A stretch of 64,000 bases of DNA. It comes from Murdochiella vaginalis (GTDB lineage Bacteria; Bacillota; Clostridia; Tissierellales; Peptoniphilaceae). The notes below the pieces were generated by a model. That model saw only the letters and a program-made list of their open reading frames with translations, ran no database searches and was not told where the DNA came from. The stretch is taken from NCBI RefSeq assembly GCF_900119705.1, contig NZ_LT632322.1, positions 1,607,492 through 1,671,491 on the forward strand. The letters run 5' to 3'. The position numbers and the translations under genes were made by a program. Positions 1 to 10,795 of this stretch are shown here, piece by piece (position 1 is the stretch's first letter; every line of letters starts with the position of its first letter).

Positions 1-771
1 GCTGGGGCTTCCGCCGCGCTGCACGTGGCCTAAAATAGTGAGTTTGGTTTCCACACCGGTTTTTGCTTCAATTTCTTTGCGCATGTTATAAGGCTCACCC
101 GTACCTTCGGCAAAGACGATGATGTGATGGCGTTTGCCGCGCTTTCGTCCGCGCAGAATGCGATCCGTAATTTCCTGCATAGAGAAGGAATGCTCCGGCA
201 CGATGATGGTTTCGGCGCCACCGGCAAGCCCCGCATAGAGAGCGATATCGCCGCAGTGACGTCCCATCACTTCAATGATGTTGGCGCGACCGTGCGAGTT
301 GGAGGTGTCGCGCAATTTGCCGATGGATTCGATCACCGTCTCGACAGCCGTATGAAAGCCGATGGTATAGTCTGTGTAGCCCAGATCATTGTCAATGGTT
401 CCCGGAATGCCCACCGTGCGAATGCCGCGGTGATGCATCTGTGCGGCCCCCTGAAACGAGCCGTCGCCCCCAATGACCACCAACCCGTCGATGCCGAACT
501 GCTGCAGAATGCGTACGGCCTTATCCTGTCCCTCCGCTGTTTGAAACTCTTCCGAACGCGCGGAGCCTAAAATGGTTCCACCTTTTTGAATAATATCGGC
601 GACGCTGGAGACATTCATTTCATAAATGTCGCCGCTCATCAAACCGTCGTAGCCGTAGCGAATGCCCTTGACGCGCAGTCCGGCATCAAAGGCGGTACGT
701 GCCACGGCACGAATCGCCGCGTTCATGCCGGGCGCATCGCCACCTGACGTGAGTATGCCAATCGTCTTCAT
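1..771 (-). CDS. pfkA: ATP-dependent 6-phosphofructokinase (partial, C-terminus off the left edge)
   Basis: Phosphorylates fructose-6-phosphate to fructose-1,6-bisphosphate, the committed step of glycolysis. The 257 visible residues (of about 320 usual) begin [17 protein letters not shown], the ATP-binding start of the bacterial PfkA family. They contain the GGDGSF nucleotide motif, the TIDND substrate/catalytic motif with its base Asp, and MGRHCGD. The ATG overlaps the dnaE stop (ATGA, 768-771), so translation is probably coupled to dnaE. The reading frame stays open to base 1, so the gene is cut only by the window edge and not broken. Confidence 0.96.
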   Translation of the reverse strand, partial: MKTIGILTSGGDAPGMNAAIRAVARTAFDAGLRVKGIRYGYDGLMSGDIYEMNVSSVADIIQKGGTILGSARSEEFQTAEGQDKAVRILQQFGIDGLVVIGGDGSFQGAAQMHHRGIRTVGIPGTIDNDLGYTDYTIGFHTAVETVIESIGKLRDTSNSHGRANIIEVMGRHCGDIALYAGLAGGAETIIVPEHSFSMQEITDRILRGRKRGKRHHIIVFAEGTGEPYNMRKEIEAKTGVETKLTILGHVQRGGSPS

Positions 772-3700
772 TCTGTATCCTCCTGTGTCTCGTTGAACAC
801 GACATTGCGCTCCCCGAAGAGCTGTGTGAGCTCCTCCAATAAAGCGGAAGTGCCGTCTCCATAATACCCCTTCGGGATGGAATAGGCTCTTTCCTCATCC
901 GCAAAATACACAATTACCGGAACCGACCCGGAATGTCGTTCCAAAATGGACGTCATGGCTGCATAGTCTTCGCGATTCTGCTGTGGCAGGCGCACATACA
1001 GTTTGCCGGTCCTTTTGGGTCTCGCCTTCGCAGTATCGGTTGCCGCAGTAGTCTTCTCCTCCGTCACACGGTAGGAAGAAGCCTCTCTTCCTTTCGGCGC
1101 CGTCGGCAACTCTTCTTTCGTCCAAAGGCGATCCACCAACAGATTCACTTCGTCCTCCCGCACCTGCAAAGAACCGCTTAACAGCAACGGCTCTTCCATG
1201 CGGATGCGGTCGCGATAGGACGCGTAGACGCGCGGAAACACCACGCAGCGCAGACTCCCGGTGCGATCCTCCACCTCGAGAAAGCACATGGCTTCCTGCT
1301 TTTTGGTCAACAGATCGCGCTTCCCCCGAACGATGCCCGCAAAACGCACCTTTCGCCCATCCAAGTGCTCACGGTTCTCCTCTTCCAACAGTTCCTCCGT
1401 CGAAAAGGACTGAAAGGGTGCAAACGCCGCTTCATACGGCGCAAAGGGATGCCCGGAAAGATACACGCCCAAGACCTCTTTTTCATAGGCAAGCCGCTCG
1501 GGAAGGCCATATTCCGGAACCGGTTTTGTGTGCCATTCGCCCGAACCTTCTAAAGCGGAGAGCGTGCCAAAGAGCGATTGCTGCCCACTGAGATTCTGGC
1601 GATGTGCCGTTTGGATGCCCGAAAGGGACATCTCCAAATTCGCCATCATCTGAGCGCGATGCGCGCCCAGGCCGTCACATGCGCCCGCATAAATGAAGCT
1701 TTCCAGTGATTTGCGATTCAGTGCGTTGCTGTCGACATCACAGATGCGGCGCATATATTCTTCCAGGGACGTAAACGGCCCATCTTTTCGTGCCTTCACC
1801 GTCGCCTCCACGATGGCGCTGCCGACATGCTTGATGCCCAACAGGCCGAAGCGCATGGAATTCCCCTCTACCGAAAATTTGTTGAAGGAAGCGTTCACAT
1901 CCGGCGGAAGCAGTTTGACCCCGATGCGTTCCGCTTCACGAATATAGAGCGACATTTTCGAAAAATCGCCCATTACGCTGGATAGCAGCGCGGCAAAATA
2001 TTCGCAGGGATAATACCGTTTCAAATAGCCCGTCTGCACCGCCAAAAACGAGTAGGCCACGGAGTGCGATTTGTTGAACGCATATTTGGCAAATGCGATC
2101 ATCTGGTCAAAGATTTCATTGGCGACCGCAGCAGGAATACCGCGGTGCACACAGCCCTCAATGACGGCCGTTCCATCCGCCTCCGTCTTGCCGTGTACAA
2201 AATATTCGCGATTTTCTTCCATGACGGCCATCTTTTTCTTGGACATGGCGCGGCGCAAATTGTCCGCTCCGCCAAGCGTATAACCGGCCAATTGCTGCAC
2301 AATCTGCATGACCTGTTCCTGATACACGATGACGCCGTAGGTTTTTTCCAATATGGGCGCCAGAGCCGGATCCAGATAGCGTACCAGCGCGGGATTATGC
2401 CGCGCCTCGACATAGGTCGGAATCTGTTCCATGGGACCCGGACGGAATAAGGCGTTGGCAGCAACCAGATCATCAAAACGCGTCGGCTTGAGCTGCGAAA
2501 GAAAACGGCGCATTCCCGGCGACTCGAATTGAAAGAGACCGATGGTTTCCGCATCCTGAAACTGTTTGAGTACTTCGGGATCATTGACATCCATGTGATC
2601 CAGATCGGGACGCGTTCCCGTTCGTTTTTCAATCATATCCAGGGCATCATCAATGACCGTGAGGTTGCGCAGGCCGAGAAAGTCCATCTTGAGAAGACCC
2701 AGCTCTTCCAACTCGATCATGTTGTACTGCGTCGTCACCTGACCGCTGTTGGTCGAGAGGGGAACCAGATTCTCCACCGCCTCACCGGCAATGAGAACGC
2801 CGGCGGCGTGCGTGGATGTATGGCGCGGCATGCCTTCAATCGCACGAGCCAAATCCACCAACCGCTTATTTTGTTCATTTTCCTGATAGATCTGTCGGAA
2901 ATCGGGGCTTTCTTCCAACGCGCGATCCAGTGTCATCTTTAACGCATTGGGAACCGCTTTGGCGATGCGGTCGACAGCGGCAAGCGGCATGTCCAGAACG
3001 CGGCCGACATCCCGAATGGCCATTTTGGCCGCCAGCGTACCGAATGTGACAATCTGCGCCACTTTTTCAGCGCCGTACCGTTTTTTCACATAGTCAATCA
3101 CTTCTTCCCGGCGCACATCGTCGAAGTCGATATCAATATCCGGCATGGATACACGCTCGGGGTTAAGAAAGCGTTCAAAAAGAAGATCAAAACGCAATGG
3201 ATCAATTCCGGTAATGTCCAAGGCATACGCCACGATGGATCCGGCGGCGGATCCGCGGCCCGGGCCGACGGATATGCCGTGGGTTTTAGCAAAATGCACA
3301 AAGTCGGACACAATGAGAAAATAATCCACAAAGCCCATGGAGGCGATGACGTCCAACTCATGCTCGGCACGCGCCATCGCCTCTTCGGAATCCGGATATT
3401 TCTGTTTCACATTTTCACGCACCAGGCGGCGCAGATAGGTTTCATGGTCTTCCCCGCCGGGCACTTCAAAGTTTGGCAAATGCGGCTCATGAAAAGCAAT
3501 TTCAACATTGCAGCGTGCGGCAATGCGCGCCGTATTCTCGATCGCACCGTCATAGTCGCCAAGAATGGTTTCCATCTCTTCCGGACTTTTTACGTAAAAC
3601 GAATCATTCGGAAAGCGCATCCGCTTTTCCTGATCAAGGGTCGCCCCGGTCTGGATGCAGAGCAGAACGTCGTGCGCTTCGGCATCCTCCTGGCGCAAAT

Positions 3701-4310
3701 AATGACAGTCGTTGGTGGCGACCAAACCGATGCCGGTTTCCTCATGAATGCGGGCAAAAATGCGGGCAACCGCGGCCTCTTCCCGCAATTCATGATGTTG
3801 AATTTCCAGAAAAAAGTGATCCTTGCCAAACAGTCGTTCATAGCGCAGCGCCGTTTCTTTCGCCACGTCATACGTGCTGTCTAACGCGCGCTGGGCGCAC
3901 TCGCCGGCAAGACATGCCGATAACGCGATCAGACCCTCATGATATTTTTCCAAGATGGAAAAATCCACGCGCGGCTTATAGTAAAAGCCTTCCACCCATC
4001 CGGTGGAAACAATTTTCATCAGATTATGATAGCCGATCTCATTTTCGGCCAATAGCACTAAATGATAGCGCGTACGGTCCTTGCGATCGAAGCGATCCTC
4101 CGTTACGTAGATTTCGCACCCGATAATGGGCTTGATGCCGGCATCTTTCGCAGCCTTATAGAATTGAATCGCGCCGAACATATTGCCGTGGTCCGTGATG
4201 GCGACGGTATCCATTCCCTGTTCGCGCACGGTATCCATCAAGCGGTCAATACGGCAAAAGCCGTCCAACAGGCTGTACTGTGTATGTAAATGGAGGTGTG
4301 TAAAGGTCAC
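768..4310 (-). CDS. dnaE: DNA polymerase III alpha subunit, DnaE type
   Basis: Replicative or lagging-strand DNA polymerase of the C family, 1180 aa, a normal length for DnaE1. The PHP domain is N-terminal ([14 protein letters not shown]; residues 1 to about 210). The polymerase palm carries [10 protein letters not shown] and the catalytic acidic motif PDIDIDF near residues 388-396. A helix-hairpin-helix region follows, and an OB fold near residues 985-1035 ([13 protein letters not shown]). The start is GTG at 4310 with GGAGG six bases upstream. It lacks the internal 3'-5' exonuclease of PolC, as expected for DnaE. It overlaps pfkA by four bases; dnaE-pfkA proximity is common in Firmicutes. 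Confidence 0.97.
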   Translation of the reverse strand: MTFTHLHLHTQYSLLDGFCRIDRLMDTVREQGMDTVAITDHGNMFGAIQFYKAAKDAGIKPIIGCEIYVTEDRFDRKDRTRYHLVLLAENEIGYHNLMKIVSTGWVEGFYYKPRVDFSILEKYHEGLIALSACLAGECAQRALDSTYDVAKETALRYERLFGKDHFFLEIQHHELREEAAVARIFARIHEETGIGLVATNDCHYLRQEDAEAHDVLLCIQTGATLDQEKRMRFPNDSFYVKSPEEMETILGDYDGAIENTARIAARCNVEIAFHEPHLPNFEVPGGEDHETYLRRLVRENVKQKYPDSEEAMARAEHELDVIASMGFVDYFLIVSDFVHFAKTHGISVGPGRGSAAGSIVAYALDITGIDPLRFDLLFERFLNPERVSMPDIDIDFDDVRREEVIDYVKKRYGAEKVAQIVTFGTLAAKMAIRDVGRVLDMPLAAVDRIAKAVPNALKMTLDRALEESPDFRQIYQENEQNKRLVDLARAIEGMPRHTSTHAAGVLIAGEAVENLVPLSTNSGQVTTQYNMIELEELGLLKMDFLGLRNLTVIDDALDMIEKRTGTRPDLDHMDVNDPEVLKQFQDAETIGLFQFESPGMRRFLSQLKPTRFDDLVAANALFRPGPMEQIPTYVEARHNPALVRYLDPALAPILEKTYGVIVYQEQVMQIVQQLAGYTLGGADNLRRAMSKKKMAVMEENREYFVHGKTEADGTAVIEGCVHRGIPAAVANEIFDQMIAFAKYAFNKSHSVAYSFLAVQTGYLKRYYPCEYFAALLSSVMGDFSKMSLYIREAERIGVKLLPPDVNASFNKFSVEGNSMRFGLLGIKHVGSAIVEATVKARKDGPFTSLEEYMRRICDVDSNALNRKSLESFIYAGACDGLGAHRAQMMANLEMSLSGIQTAHRQNLSGQQSLFGTLSALEGSGEWHTKPVPEYGLPERLAYEKEVLGVYLSGHPFAPYEAAFAPFQSFSTEELLEEENREHLDGRKVRFAGIVRGKRDLLTKKQEAMCFLEVEDRTGSLRCVVFPRVYASYRDRIRMEEPLLLSGSLQVREDEVNLLVDRLWTKEELPTAPKGREASSYRVTEEKTTAATDTAKARPKRTGKLYVRLPQQNREDYAAMTSILERHSGSVPVIVYFADEERAYSIPKGYYGDGTSALLEELTQLFGERNVVFNETQEDTE

Positions 4311-4377
4311 CCGTGCCTCCTGTCCGTGTTTGCGTCTTCATCGACGAAAAATATGCTTCGCCCTTTTCCCCGCTTTC

Positions 4378-5115
4378 TCAGTCTTTCACCAAAGCTGGCA
4401 AAATTTCGGCGATGTTGCCATGGATCGCAATATCCGCTTGCGAATCCGCCGGGGTCGGATCCCGGTTGAGAAGAATAAACCGGTGACCGCGATAATAATT
4501 GAGCAGTCCCGCCGCCGGATAGACCACGAGCGACGTTCCGCCCACAATGAGCGTGTCGGCCTTGGCAATGGCCTGAATCGCACCGAGAAACACTTCTTCA
4601 TTGAGGGGTTCGCCATAGAGAACCACATCCGGGCGCATAATCTCCCCGCAGATCGGGCAAAGCACCCGCCCCTTTCCGGCCATAAATTCTTCGCTTGGCA
4701 TATGATGGTGGCAGGCGGGACAATAGATGCGCGACATATTGCCATGCACTTCAAAAACACGTTTGCTGCCGGCCCGCTGATGCAAACTGTCGATGTTTTG
4801 CGTCACCACCGCATCCAGTTTTCCTTCCTGCTCCAGACGCGCCAACGCCAAGTGGGCGCCGCTGGGCGGCACCTGATAACTGGCGATACATTCGCGGGTA
4901 AAATCCGCAAAGCCGTCGGGATCTTCGACGCTAAATTCGTGACTGAAATAATATTCCGGAGAATGCTCGCGCTTCATGGTGTGATAGAGGCCGTTTTCCG
5001 AACGGAAATCCGGAATTCCCGAAGCCGTGGAAACGCCGGCGCCCCCGAAAAAGACAATGTGGGAGCTCTCTTTGATCCAAGCTTTCGCTTTGTTCATCGC
5101 GTCTGTAAATTCCAT
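4378..5115 (-). CDS. NAD-dependent protein deacylase, sirtuin (Sir2/CobB)
   Basis: Removes acyl groups from protein lysines with consumption of NAD, 245 aa. The NAD-binding motif GGAGVSTASGIPDFRS spans residues 24-39. TQNIDSLHQRAG spans 105-116, the catalytic His is His124 (FEVHGN), and four zinc cysteines are at 132, 135, 153 and 156 (CPAC/CPIC). All expected residues are present. AAAGGAGG precedes the ATG. It is followed by dnaE on the same strand and preceded by a Nudix hydrolase gene; the order suggests a housekeeping operon and not a special Sir2 defence system. Confidence 0.95.
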   Translation of the reverse strand: MEFTDAMNKAKAWIKESSHIVFFGGAGVSTASGIPDFRSENGLYHTMKREHSPEYYFSHEFSVEDPDGFADFTRECIASYQVPPSGAHLALARLEQEGKLDAVVTQNIDSLHQRAGSKRVFEVHGNMSRIYCPACHHHMPSEEFMAGKGRVLCPICGEIMRPDVVLYGEPLNEEVFLGAIQAIAKADTLIVGGTSLVVYPAAGLLNYYRGHRFILLNRDPTPADSQADIAIHGNIAEILPALVKD

Positions 5116-5140
5116 GGCTTCCTCCTTTGGCTTGGTGGCG

Positions 5141-5608
5141 TCACCGAATGAAGGTGACCTCGCCCTTTTTTCCGTCCTGGACGGTAATCAGCACCTCTTT
5201 CGCTTTTCCCTGATAAATTTCCAGCATCTCATCCATAGAATCGCTCTTCGGTTGAATCGCTAAAAAAGAAGAAAACGGCATCCACGTAAGGCTGCCTTCC
5301 GGCCCGGCTACGACCTCGCCGGAAAAGTCCTCACAGCGATATAGGAGGCCCAGCTGGCGCAAGGGTTTATCCTGATGCAGCCAATGCACCATGCCGACGA
5401 GCTCCACGCGGCCGAGGGTAAGGCCGGTTTCTTCCCACGCTTCCCGGCGCATGGCATCGGTCAAACTCTCGTTCGGCTCCACTTTTCCGCCCGGAAAGGT
5501 CAGACCTTCCCAGCCTTCTTTTTTCACTTTATCCAGCACTAAAACGGCGCCGTCCGCACGCTTAAGCATTACCATGTTAAGCAGCTGAACGTCTTCCTGT
5601 CGATGCAT
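5141..5608 (-). CDS. Nudix hydrolase (MutT/8-oxo-dGTPase-like)
   Basis: Hydrolyses a nucleoside diphosphate linked to another group; cleaning of oxidised dNTPs is likely but the substrate cannot be read from sequence. 155 aa. The Nudix box is complete at residues 41-63 (GKVEPNE..., REAWEETGL), with all three metal-binding glutamates. The C-terminal half carries the WMPFSSF substrate-loop type seen in 8-oxo-dGTPase YtkD/MutX-like proteins. It lies between deoC and the sirtuin gene, same strand, with short gaps consistent with one transcript. Confidence 0.88.
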   Translation of the reverse strand: MHRQEDVQLLNMVMLKRADGAVLVLDKVKKEGWEGLTFPGGKVEPNESLTDAMRREAWEETGLTLGRVELVGMVHWLHQDKPLRQLGLLYRCEDFSGEVVAGPEGSLTWMPFSSFLAIQPKSDSMDEMLEIYQGKAKEVLITVQDGKKGEVTFIR

Positions 5609-5624
5609 GCTTGCCTCGTTTTCG

Positions 5625-6272
5625 TTATTTCATGCCTTCCACGATGGCAATCCCCGCGCTGGCACCGATACGCGTCGCGCCGGCTTCGATCATGGCCAAG
5701 GCTTCTTCTGCTGTGTGGATGCCACCGGAGGCCTTCACTTCGGCGCTGTCGCCTACGGTTTCCTTCATCAGTCGCACATCGTGAACCGTCGCGCCGCCCG
5801 TCGAAAAGCCGGTAGAGGTTTTCACAAAGTCCGCACCGGCCTGAATCGCTAACACACAGCCGAGGGATTTCTCCTCATCGGTCAATAGACACGTCTCCAG
5901 AATGACCTTCAGGATGCGATTGCCGCAAGCGGCCTTGACCTGGGCGATGTCCTCGCGCACGTATTCGGTATCGCCGCGCTTCAACGCGCCCACGTGAATC
6001 ACCATATCAATTTCATCCGCGCCGTTTGCTACCGCGTCGCGCGCTTCGGCCGCTTTGGCCGCCGTTGACATAGCGCCAAGCGGGAAGCCGACCACGCAGC
6101 ACGTCTTCACATCCGAGCCGACGAGACGTCCATGCACCTGTGCGACAAACGAGCCGTTTACACAGCAGGAATAAAAGTGGTACTGCAAGGCCTCTACGCA
6201 CAATTTTTCAATTTCTTCCGGCTGCGCGTCGGGCTTTAGCAACGTGTGATCGATCATCCGATTGATCTGCAT
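5625..6272 (-). CDS. deoC: Deoxyribose-phosphate aldolase
   Basis: Cleaves 2-deoxyribose-5-phosphate to glyceraldehyde-3-phosphate and acetaldehyde in deoxynucleoside salvage. 215 aa, family length. The Schiff-base lysine is Lys151 in KTSTGFSTGGAT. The second active-site lysine (Lys122, LKVILET) and Asp89 (DEIDMVI) are also present. It lies directly downstream of deoD, giving a deoD-deoC pair that turns purine deoxynucleosides into glycolytic intermediates. No phosphopentomutase gene is in the window. Confidence 0.96.
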   Translation of the reverse strand: MQINRMIDHTLLKPDAQPEEIEKLCVEALQYHFYSCCVNGSFVAQVHGRLVGSDVKTCCVVGFPLGAMSTAAKAAEARDAVANGADEIDMVIHVGALKRGDTEYVREDIAQVKAACGNRILKVILETCLLTDEEKSLGCVLAIQAGADFVKTSTGFSTGGATVHDVRLMKETVGDSAEVKASGGIHTAEEALAMIEAGATRIGASAGIAIVEGMK

Positions 6273-6307
6273 AGTTTCCTCATTTCTATTTTATTTCGTT
6301 CTTTACA

Positions 6308-7015
6308 TTACACGGCCAGTGCAATTTCCATCATAGCGTGAAAGCTGTTCTGTCGTTCCTCGGAGGTGGTTTCCTTGCCGCTGACGAGGGAATCGGAAAT
6401 GGTGAGAATGCCCAGCGCATCGACGCCGGCAGCGGCAGCTAAAGCGTAAAGGGCGTAGGTTTCCATTTCCACAGCCAAACAACCCATATTGGCCCATTTT
6501 TTCCAATGGGCTTCGCTGCTGTTCAGCGGATTATAAAAGACATCCGTCGAAAAGACGTTGCCCACGTGCACCGTTTTTCCCTGGGCATCAGCCGCCTGTG
6601 CTGCGCGCGAAAGCAGATCCCACGAGGCGATGGCAGAATACGTACCGTTCAGATCATAGGGAAAGGCAATTCGCGAATCGGTGCAGGCGCCTTGGGCAAG
6701 AACGAGGTCATACAGATGCAAATCTTCCCGCATCGCTCCCGCCGAGCCCACGCGAATCAAAGTCTTTACCCCATAGGCATGAATTAATTCATAGGCGTAA
6801 ATAGAAAGGGAAGGCATACCCATGCCCGTTCCCATGACGGAAACGCGCTCTCCTCGATAGATGCCGGTATAGCCCAGCATATTGCGCACGCGATTGAAAC
6901 ACACCGCATCGGTCAGATAGGTTTCCGCAATGAATTTTGCCCGCAAGGGGTCTCCCGGAAGCAAAATCTTTTCGGCGATAGCGCCGTTTTCCGCTTCAAT
7001 ATGTGGTGTGGCCAT
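6308..7015 (-). CDS. deoD: Purine-nucleoside phosphorylase, DeoD type
   Basis: Phosphorolysis of purine (deoxy)nucleosides to free base and (deoxy)ribose-1-phosphate. 235 aa, the usual length of hexameric DeoD. Seen: MATPHIEA start, [13 protein letters not shown] phosphate-binding segment, [25 protein letters not shown] (ribose and base contacts) and the catalytic Asp in TISDSLV. GGAGGAAAC precedes the start. Partner of deoC immediately downstream. Confidence 0.97.
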   Translation of the reverse strand: MATPHIEAENGAIAEKILLPGDPLRAKFIAETYLTDAVCFNRVRNMLGYTGIYRGERVSVMGTGMGMPSLSIYAYELIHAYGVKTLIRVGSAGAMREDLHLYDLVLAQGACTDSRIAFPYDLNGTYSAIASWDLLSRAAQAADAQGKTVHVGNVFSTDVFYNPLNSSEAHWKKWANMGCLAVEMETYALYALAAAAGVDALGILTISDSLVSGKETTSEERQNSFHAMMEIALAV

Positions 7016-7053
7016 GTTTCCTCCTTGTAAAAAATCCGTTCCGCACGCTTTTT

Positions 7054-8328
7054 CTAAAAGCCCGGTTTGCCCAAACGTTGGAACATATTCGTCTTATATT
7101 GCTCCACGCCCGGCTGATTGAAGGGATTGACGCCCATGGCATAGCCAGTGACGCCGATGACCACCTCAAAGAAGTACAGCAGGGCGCCGAGAGTTTCGGC
7201 ATCCAATTTCGGGAAAACCAGTAAATGATTGGGCACGTCACCGTCAAAATGCGCCTGACGCGTCGCTTCCATGGCCTGTTCATTCACCTCGTGCATCGTC
7301 TTACCGGCCAAATAATTGAGCCCATCGAGGTTATCCGCCGTAGCCGGAACGGCCACATCCTGCTGGGCTTCCGCAAACCACACCACCGTCTCAAATAGGA
7401 TGCGCGGACCTTCCTGAATCCATTGGCCCAACGAATGCAAGTCTGTCGTATTGCCGACGGAGGCCGGGAAAAGTCCTTTGCCATCTTTCCCTTCGCTCTC
7501 ACCCGCCAATTGTTTCCACCATTCCTGGACGTAGTGCATCTTGGGTTCATACGCCACAAGAATTTCGATGCTCTTTCCTTGCGCCATGAGCGCCAGACGG
7601 GATGCGGCATAGCGAAGAGCCGGGTTGGTCTCAAAATTCGCCTCGAGTGCCGTCTTACGCATGCTTCGCGCACCAGCAATGATCGCATCCACATCGATGC
7701 CTGCCGCAGCAATCGGTAACAGACCGACCGCAGTCAATACGGTAAAGCGGCCGCCGATGTCATCCGGAACCACGAAGGTTTCATAGCCTTCGGCATCGGC
7801 CAGGGTCTTGAGTGCGCCGCGCGCTCGATCGGTCGTGGCAAAGATGAGGGACTTGGCCTTTTCTTTGCCGACATTTTCTTCCAGCAGTGCCTTGAAATGA
7901 CGAAACGCCACAGCCGGTTCGGTGGTCGTCCCGGATTTGGAGATGACGTTAATCGCAAAGGTCTTCCCCTTGAGGTGTGTTAATAGTGCCACCGTTTCTT
8001 CGGCGCTAAGCTGATTTCCCGCAAAGAGGATTTCCGGTTCAGCCTTTTCGTACGATGGGGAAAGAGCCTCAATGACCGCACGGGCACCGAGGTATGATCC
8101 GCCGATGCCGATCACAACCAGCGCCTCCGCTTCGTTACGAATGCGTTTCGCTGCTTCACGAATGCGCGCCAATTCTTTTTGATCCACCTGTTCCGGCAGA
8201 TCCACCCAGCCTAAAAAGTCATTGCCTGCGCCATTCTTTTGCACTAACGTGCGCAGCGCGTTCAATACTTGTTCTTTGTTGTCTTCCCGGACCTTCGCAT
8301 TTCCGGCTTGTGACAAATCCAATTTCAT
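7054..8328 (-). CDS. pgi: Glucose-6-phosphate isomerase
   Basis: Interconverts glucose-6-phosphate and fructose-6-phosphate. 424 aa, the shorter Firmicutes form. Visible landmarks are [16 protein letters not shown], the [10 protein letters not shown] sugar-phosphate loop, the catalytic Glu region in [16 protein letters not shown], and the C-terminal lysine segment [12 protein letters not shown]. Its ATG overlaps the stop of the upstream phosphatase gene (ATGA), so the two are translationally coupled. With pfkA nearby, much of upper glycolysis is encoded here. Confidence 0.97.
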   Translation of the reverse strand: MKLDLSQAGNAKVREDNKEQVLNALRTLVQKNGAGNDFLGWVDLPEQVDQKELARIREAAKRIRNEAEALVVIGIGGSYLGARAVIEALSPSYEKAEPEILFAGNQLSAEETVALLTHLKGKTFAINVISKSGTTTEPAVAFRHFKALLEENVGKEKAKSLIFATTDRARGALKTLADAEGYETFVVPDDIGGRFTVLTAVGLLPIAAAGIDVDAIIAGARSMRKTALEANFETNPALRYAASRLALMAQGKSIEILVAYEPKMHYVQEWWKQLAGESEGKDGKGLFPASVGNTTDLHSLGQWIQEGPRILFETVVWFAEAQQDVAVPATADNLDGLNYLAGKTMHEVNEQAMEATRQAHFDGDVPNHLLVFPKLDAETLGALLYFFEVVIGVTGYAMGVNPFNQPGVEQYKTNMFQRLGKPGF

Positions 8329-9416
8329 GCTTTCCTCCTTCGATTTTCCACATACACAATGGCAATATCGTCCTTGAGTTGTTCTCCTGTGTATTGACGC
8401 AGATCATGGACGATCGTCGGTAACGTATTGTTCTTCGTGGTGAGCAACAGGCGGCGCAGATTTTCTTCGCCGTATTCCATACCAAGCGCATTCTTGGCCT
8501 CGACCGCTCCATCCGTAAAGAAAAGAAAACGCTCGTTTTTTCGCATCGGACGAACCTGTTGCACATAGGTATACTCTTCCAAGAGAACCGGCGAAATGAG
8601 GCGGCCGGTGGCGTATAGAACGTCTAGCTTCCCGTCGCATTCCACCATGGGCAAACAATGATGTCCGGCATTGGCATAGGTCAACGTGTTTTCCACGGTA
8701 TCAAAAACGGCATAAAACAGGGAAAAATACTGTCCGTCGTCCATTTGAATTTCGAAAAAACGATCGCGCAGCGCTCTTAATACTTGCGCCGGCTCCCGGA
8801 TTTGCTCTTCTTCCAAAATGGATCGCATGGTCTGTCGGACGAACATGGTCAAAATCGAAGCCGATACGCCGTGACCGACCACGTCGGAAATATAGAAGCC
8901 CAAGCGTCCTTTTCCCAAGGGAACAAAGTCAAAAAAATCTCCGGAAAGCTCCTCGCTCGGCATATAGGCAAAGTCGAATTCTAATGGGCCAAATGTCTTG
9001 ATGCGCGGCAGCATTTTGGTCTGAATGGTGCGTGCTAAGGCAATTTCTTTTTGCCATTTCCGGTTACGATTCAAAAGCTGCACCGTAATATTGTTCTGGA
9101 TGGTGGTATCGCGAAACACCTGAATGGCCGCCACAACTTCCCCCTCTTCGTAGATGGGCGAATTCATCACGGAGAAAACATGACCGGCAACGCAAAATTC
9201 CGTTCTTGTGACGGTATGCTCCAAAAACGGGCCCGTCGCCGTGGACAGCGGAAACACCGGTTTTCCCTTGCTTTCCACTTGGTTAAAACGTAGCAATGCC
9301 TCATTTTCAAAAAGAATACGTCCCTTGCGGTCGACCACGCGCACGTAATCTTCCATGGCATTTAAAATCGTCGTGTCGGTAAGAAAGGTCTGCTCTTTTC
9401 TTGTGGTATTTTTCAT
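8325..9416 (-). CDS. PAS-domain PP2C/SpoIIE-type serine phosphatase
   Basis: Probable signalling phosphatase, 363 aa. Residues about 15-125 look like a PAS sensor (DYVRVVDRKGRILFENEA). Residues about 150-355 form the SpoIIE/RsbU PP2C fold, with metal motifs SGDFFDF, ISDVVGHGVSA, FFTDGAVEA and DDIAIVYVE. No membrane segment is visible, so it is cytosolic. The ATG at 9416 was chosen because GGGAGGA lies just upstream; a longer ORF to 9485 lacks such a site. Such enzymes usually dephosphorylate an anti-anti-sigma factor, but no sigma-factor partner is encoded nearby. Overlap with pgi is unusual. Confidence 0.88.
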   Translation of the reverse strand: MKNTTRKEQTFLTDTTILNAMEDYVRVVDRKGRILFENEALLRFNQVESKGKPVFPLSTATGPFLEHTVTRTEFCVAGHVFSVMNSPIYEEGEVVAAIQVFRDTTIQNNITVQLLNRNRKWQKEIALARTIQTKMLPRIKTFGPLEFDFAYMPSEELSGDFFDFVPLGKGRLGFYISDVVGHGVSASILTMFVRQTMRSILEEEQIREPAQVLRALRDRFFEIQMDDGQYFSLFYAVFDTVENTLTYANAGHHCLPMVECDGKLDVLYATGRLISPVLLEEYTYVQQVRPMRKNERFLFFTDGAVEAKNALGMEYGEENLRRLLLTTKNNTLPTIVHDLRQYTGEQLKDDIAIVYVENRRRKA

Positions 9417-9491
9417 GCGTTCCTCCCTTACCATTCTCGTCATTATCTTATCATAGCAGAGCCCTTTGCGACGGAGAATCCGCATGGTTCG

Positions 9492-10643
9492 TTAGCGAAA
9501 CCGTTTCGGATCGGGGCCTAAAAATTGATAGTAGGTCGTTTGTTCGCCTCCATTAAACAGCTTTCGCCGCCTCGTGGCTTCTTTTCCCGCTTCCTGCAGG
9601 GCCCGCTTCTCGAAATCCGGCATGACAGTCAGGACATAGATCGACCACGTGCGCAAGGTTAAAAAGCGCCGGGCAAAATCGCACATCAGCTCTTCCACCC
9701 CTTCCACGGGAGAAAGGCGCTTGCCATACGGCGGATTGGTCACGAGGACGCCGAAGTTTTCACGAAGTCCTACTTCCCGCATGTCGCGTGTCACAAAATG
9801 TACCATGTCGGAAACGCCCGCTTCCTCGGCATTGTGACGCGCAATGCGCACCATGGTCGGATCGATATCAAAGCCGAGCATATCCGCTTCGAGATCGGTC
9901 TTCACGCGAGAGAGCGCTTCGCGGCGCAGTTCTTTATATCGTTGAGCATCCATCCATGGCCAATCCAAAAACAGAAAAGAGCGATCCAGTCCCGGCGCTA
10001 TGCCCCGCGCTTTTCGCGCTGCCTCAATCACGAGAGTGCCCGATCCGCAAAAGACGTCCGCAAACGGGCGATCCGGCGTCCAAACAGAAAGATCCACCAG
10101 TGCCGCTGCCAGGGTTTCTTTCAGCGGCGCACCGCCTTTCTCGCGCCGGTAACCGCGCTTAAACAAGCCTTCCCCGGTCGTATCCATGCACACCACGCAT
10201 TCGTCGTGGCGAATGGTCACGTCGATGGGATAGAGTGCCCCGTCTTCCGGAAAATGTTCCAGCGCATCTCGACGCTGTAATGCGGTTACCACCGCTTTTT
10301 TGACCAGCTTCTGCACATCGGACGGCGAAGCCAATTGGGACTGCACGGTTTTCGCACGCACCGGAAAACGAGCATCGCGCGGCAAATACGCCGTCCAATC
10401 CAGCGCTTTGGTCGCTTCAAATAATGCGTCAAAGCTCTCGGCACGAAAACGCCCTACTTCCAGCAATACGCGATCCGCACTGGCCAAATAGAGATTGGCG
10501 CGCATCACGTCTTCACACGTGCCTGGAAAAAGCACATGTCCCTCTTCAATACGGCAAGGGCCAAAACCGAGCGCTTCGCATTGTCTTTTTACCACCGCCT
10601 CCAGCCCGAAGGCTGCTGTAGCATGTATGGTCCATTGCGTCAT
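9492..10643 (-). CDS. THUMP-domain class I SAM-dependent RNA methyltransferase (RlmL-N/YpsC-like)
   Basis: Predicted 23S rRNA guanine-N2 methyltransferase. 383 aa. A ferredoxin-like/THUMP RNA-binding region covers residues 1 to about 155. It is followed by an UPF0020 methyltransferase domain with the SAM motif FCGSGTLVIEAA and the catalytic TNPPYG motif typical of N2-guanine methylases. Length matches the B. subtilis YpsC family, not the fused E. coli RlmKL. The substrate is inferred from family only. The gene is divergent from feoA; GGGAGGAAAG precedes the ATG. Confidence 0.92.
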   Translation of the reverse strand: MTQWTIHATAAFGLEAVVKRQCEALGFGPCRIEEGHVLFPGTCEDVMRANLYLASADRVLLEVGRFRAESFDALFEATKALDWTAYLPRDARFPVRAKTVQSQLASPSDVQKLVKKAVVTALQRRDALEHFPEDGALYPIDVTIRHDECVVCMDTTGEGLFKRGYRREKGGAPLKETLAAALVDLSVWTPDRPFADVFCGSGTLVIEAARKARGIAPGLDRSFLFLDWPWMDAQRYKELRREALSRVKTDLEADMLGFDIDPTMVRIARHNAEEAGVSDMVHFVTRDMREVGLRENFGVLVTNPPYGKRLSPVEGVEELMCDFARRFLTLRTWSIYVLTVMPDFEKRALQEAGKEATRRRKLFNGGEQTTYYQFLGPDPKRFR

Positions 10644-10717
10644 TTGTCTTTCCTCCCGGTTCTATTTTGTTGCATTGTGTACGATTTTTCCAGTCGGGCA
10701 AATTAAAGAACATCCGC

Positions 10718-10746
10718 TTGACGCCGAATCCATTCATGCGTAGAAT
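10718..10746 (+). promoter_or_regulatory. Sigma-A promoter of feoA
   Basis: TTGACG (-35, 10718-10723) and TAGAAT (-10, 10741-10746) are separated by exactly 17 bases, pointing to feoA 50 bases downstream. Confidence 0.72.
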
Positions 10747-10748
10747 AT

Positions 10749-10766
10749 TGTTAGATAAAGCTAACA
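10749..10766. promoter_or_regulatory. Inverted-repeat operator candidate over the feoA transcription start
   Basis: A perfect inverted repeat TGTTAG-N6-CTAACA lies just downstream of the -10 box, over the expected transcription start. The TTAG...CTAA core resembles sites of DtxR/IdeR/SirR metal-dependent repressors. Identity of the regulator is inference. Confidence 0.45.
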
Positions 10767-10795
10767 TCATGCTACGCCATTAGAAAGGATAAACC

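Noticed and set aside
4378..5115. Sir2 defence system (for example DSR/Thoeris-like)
   Set aside because: The protein is a compact 245-aa deacylase with all zinc cysteines and no partner effector gene; neighbours are housekeeping genes.
4183..5151. 322-codon plus-strand ORF across the sirtuin gene and dnaE start
   Set aside because: Crosses two real genes in antisense, with no recognisable domain or start signal.
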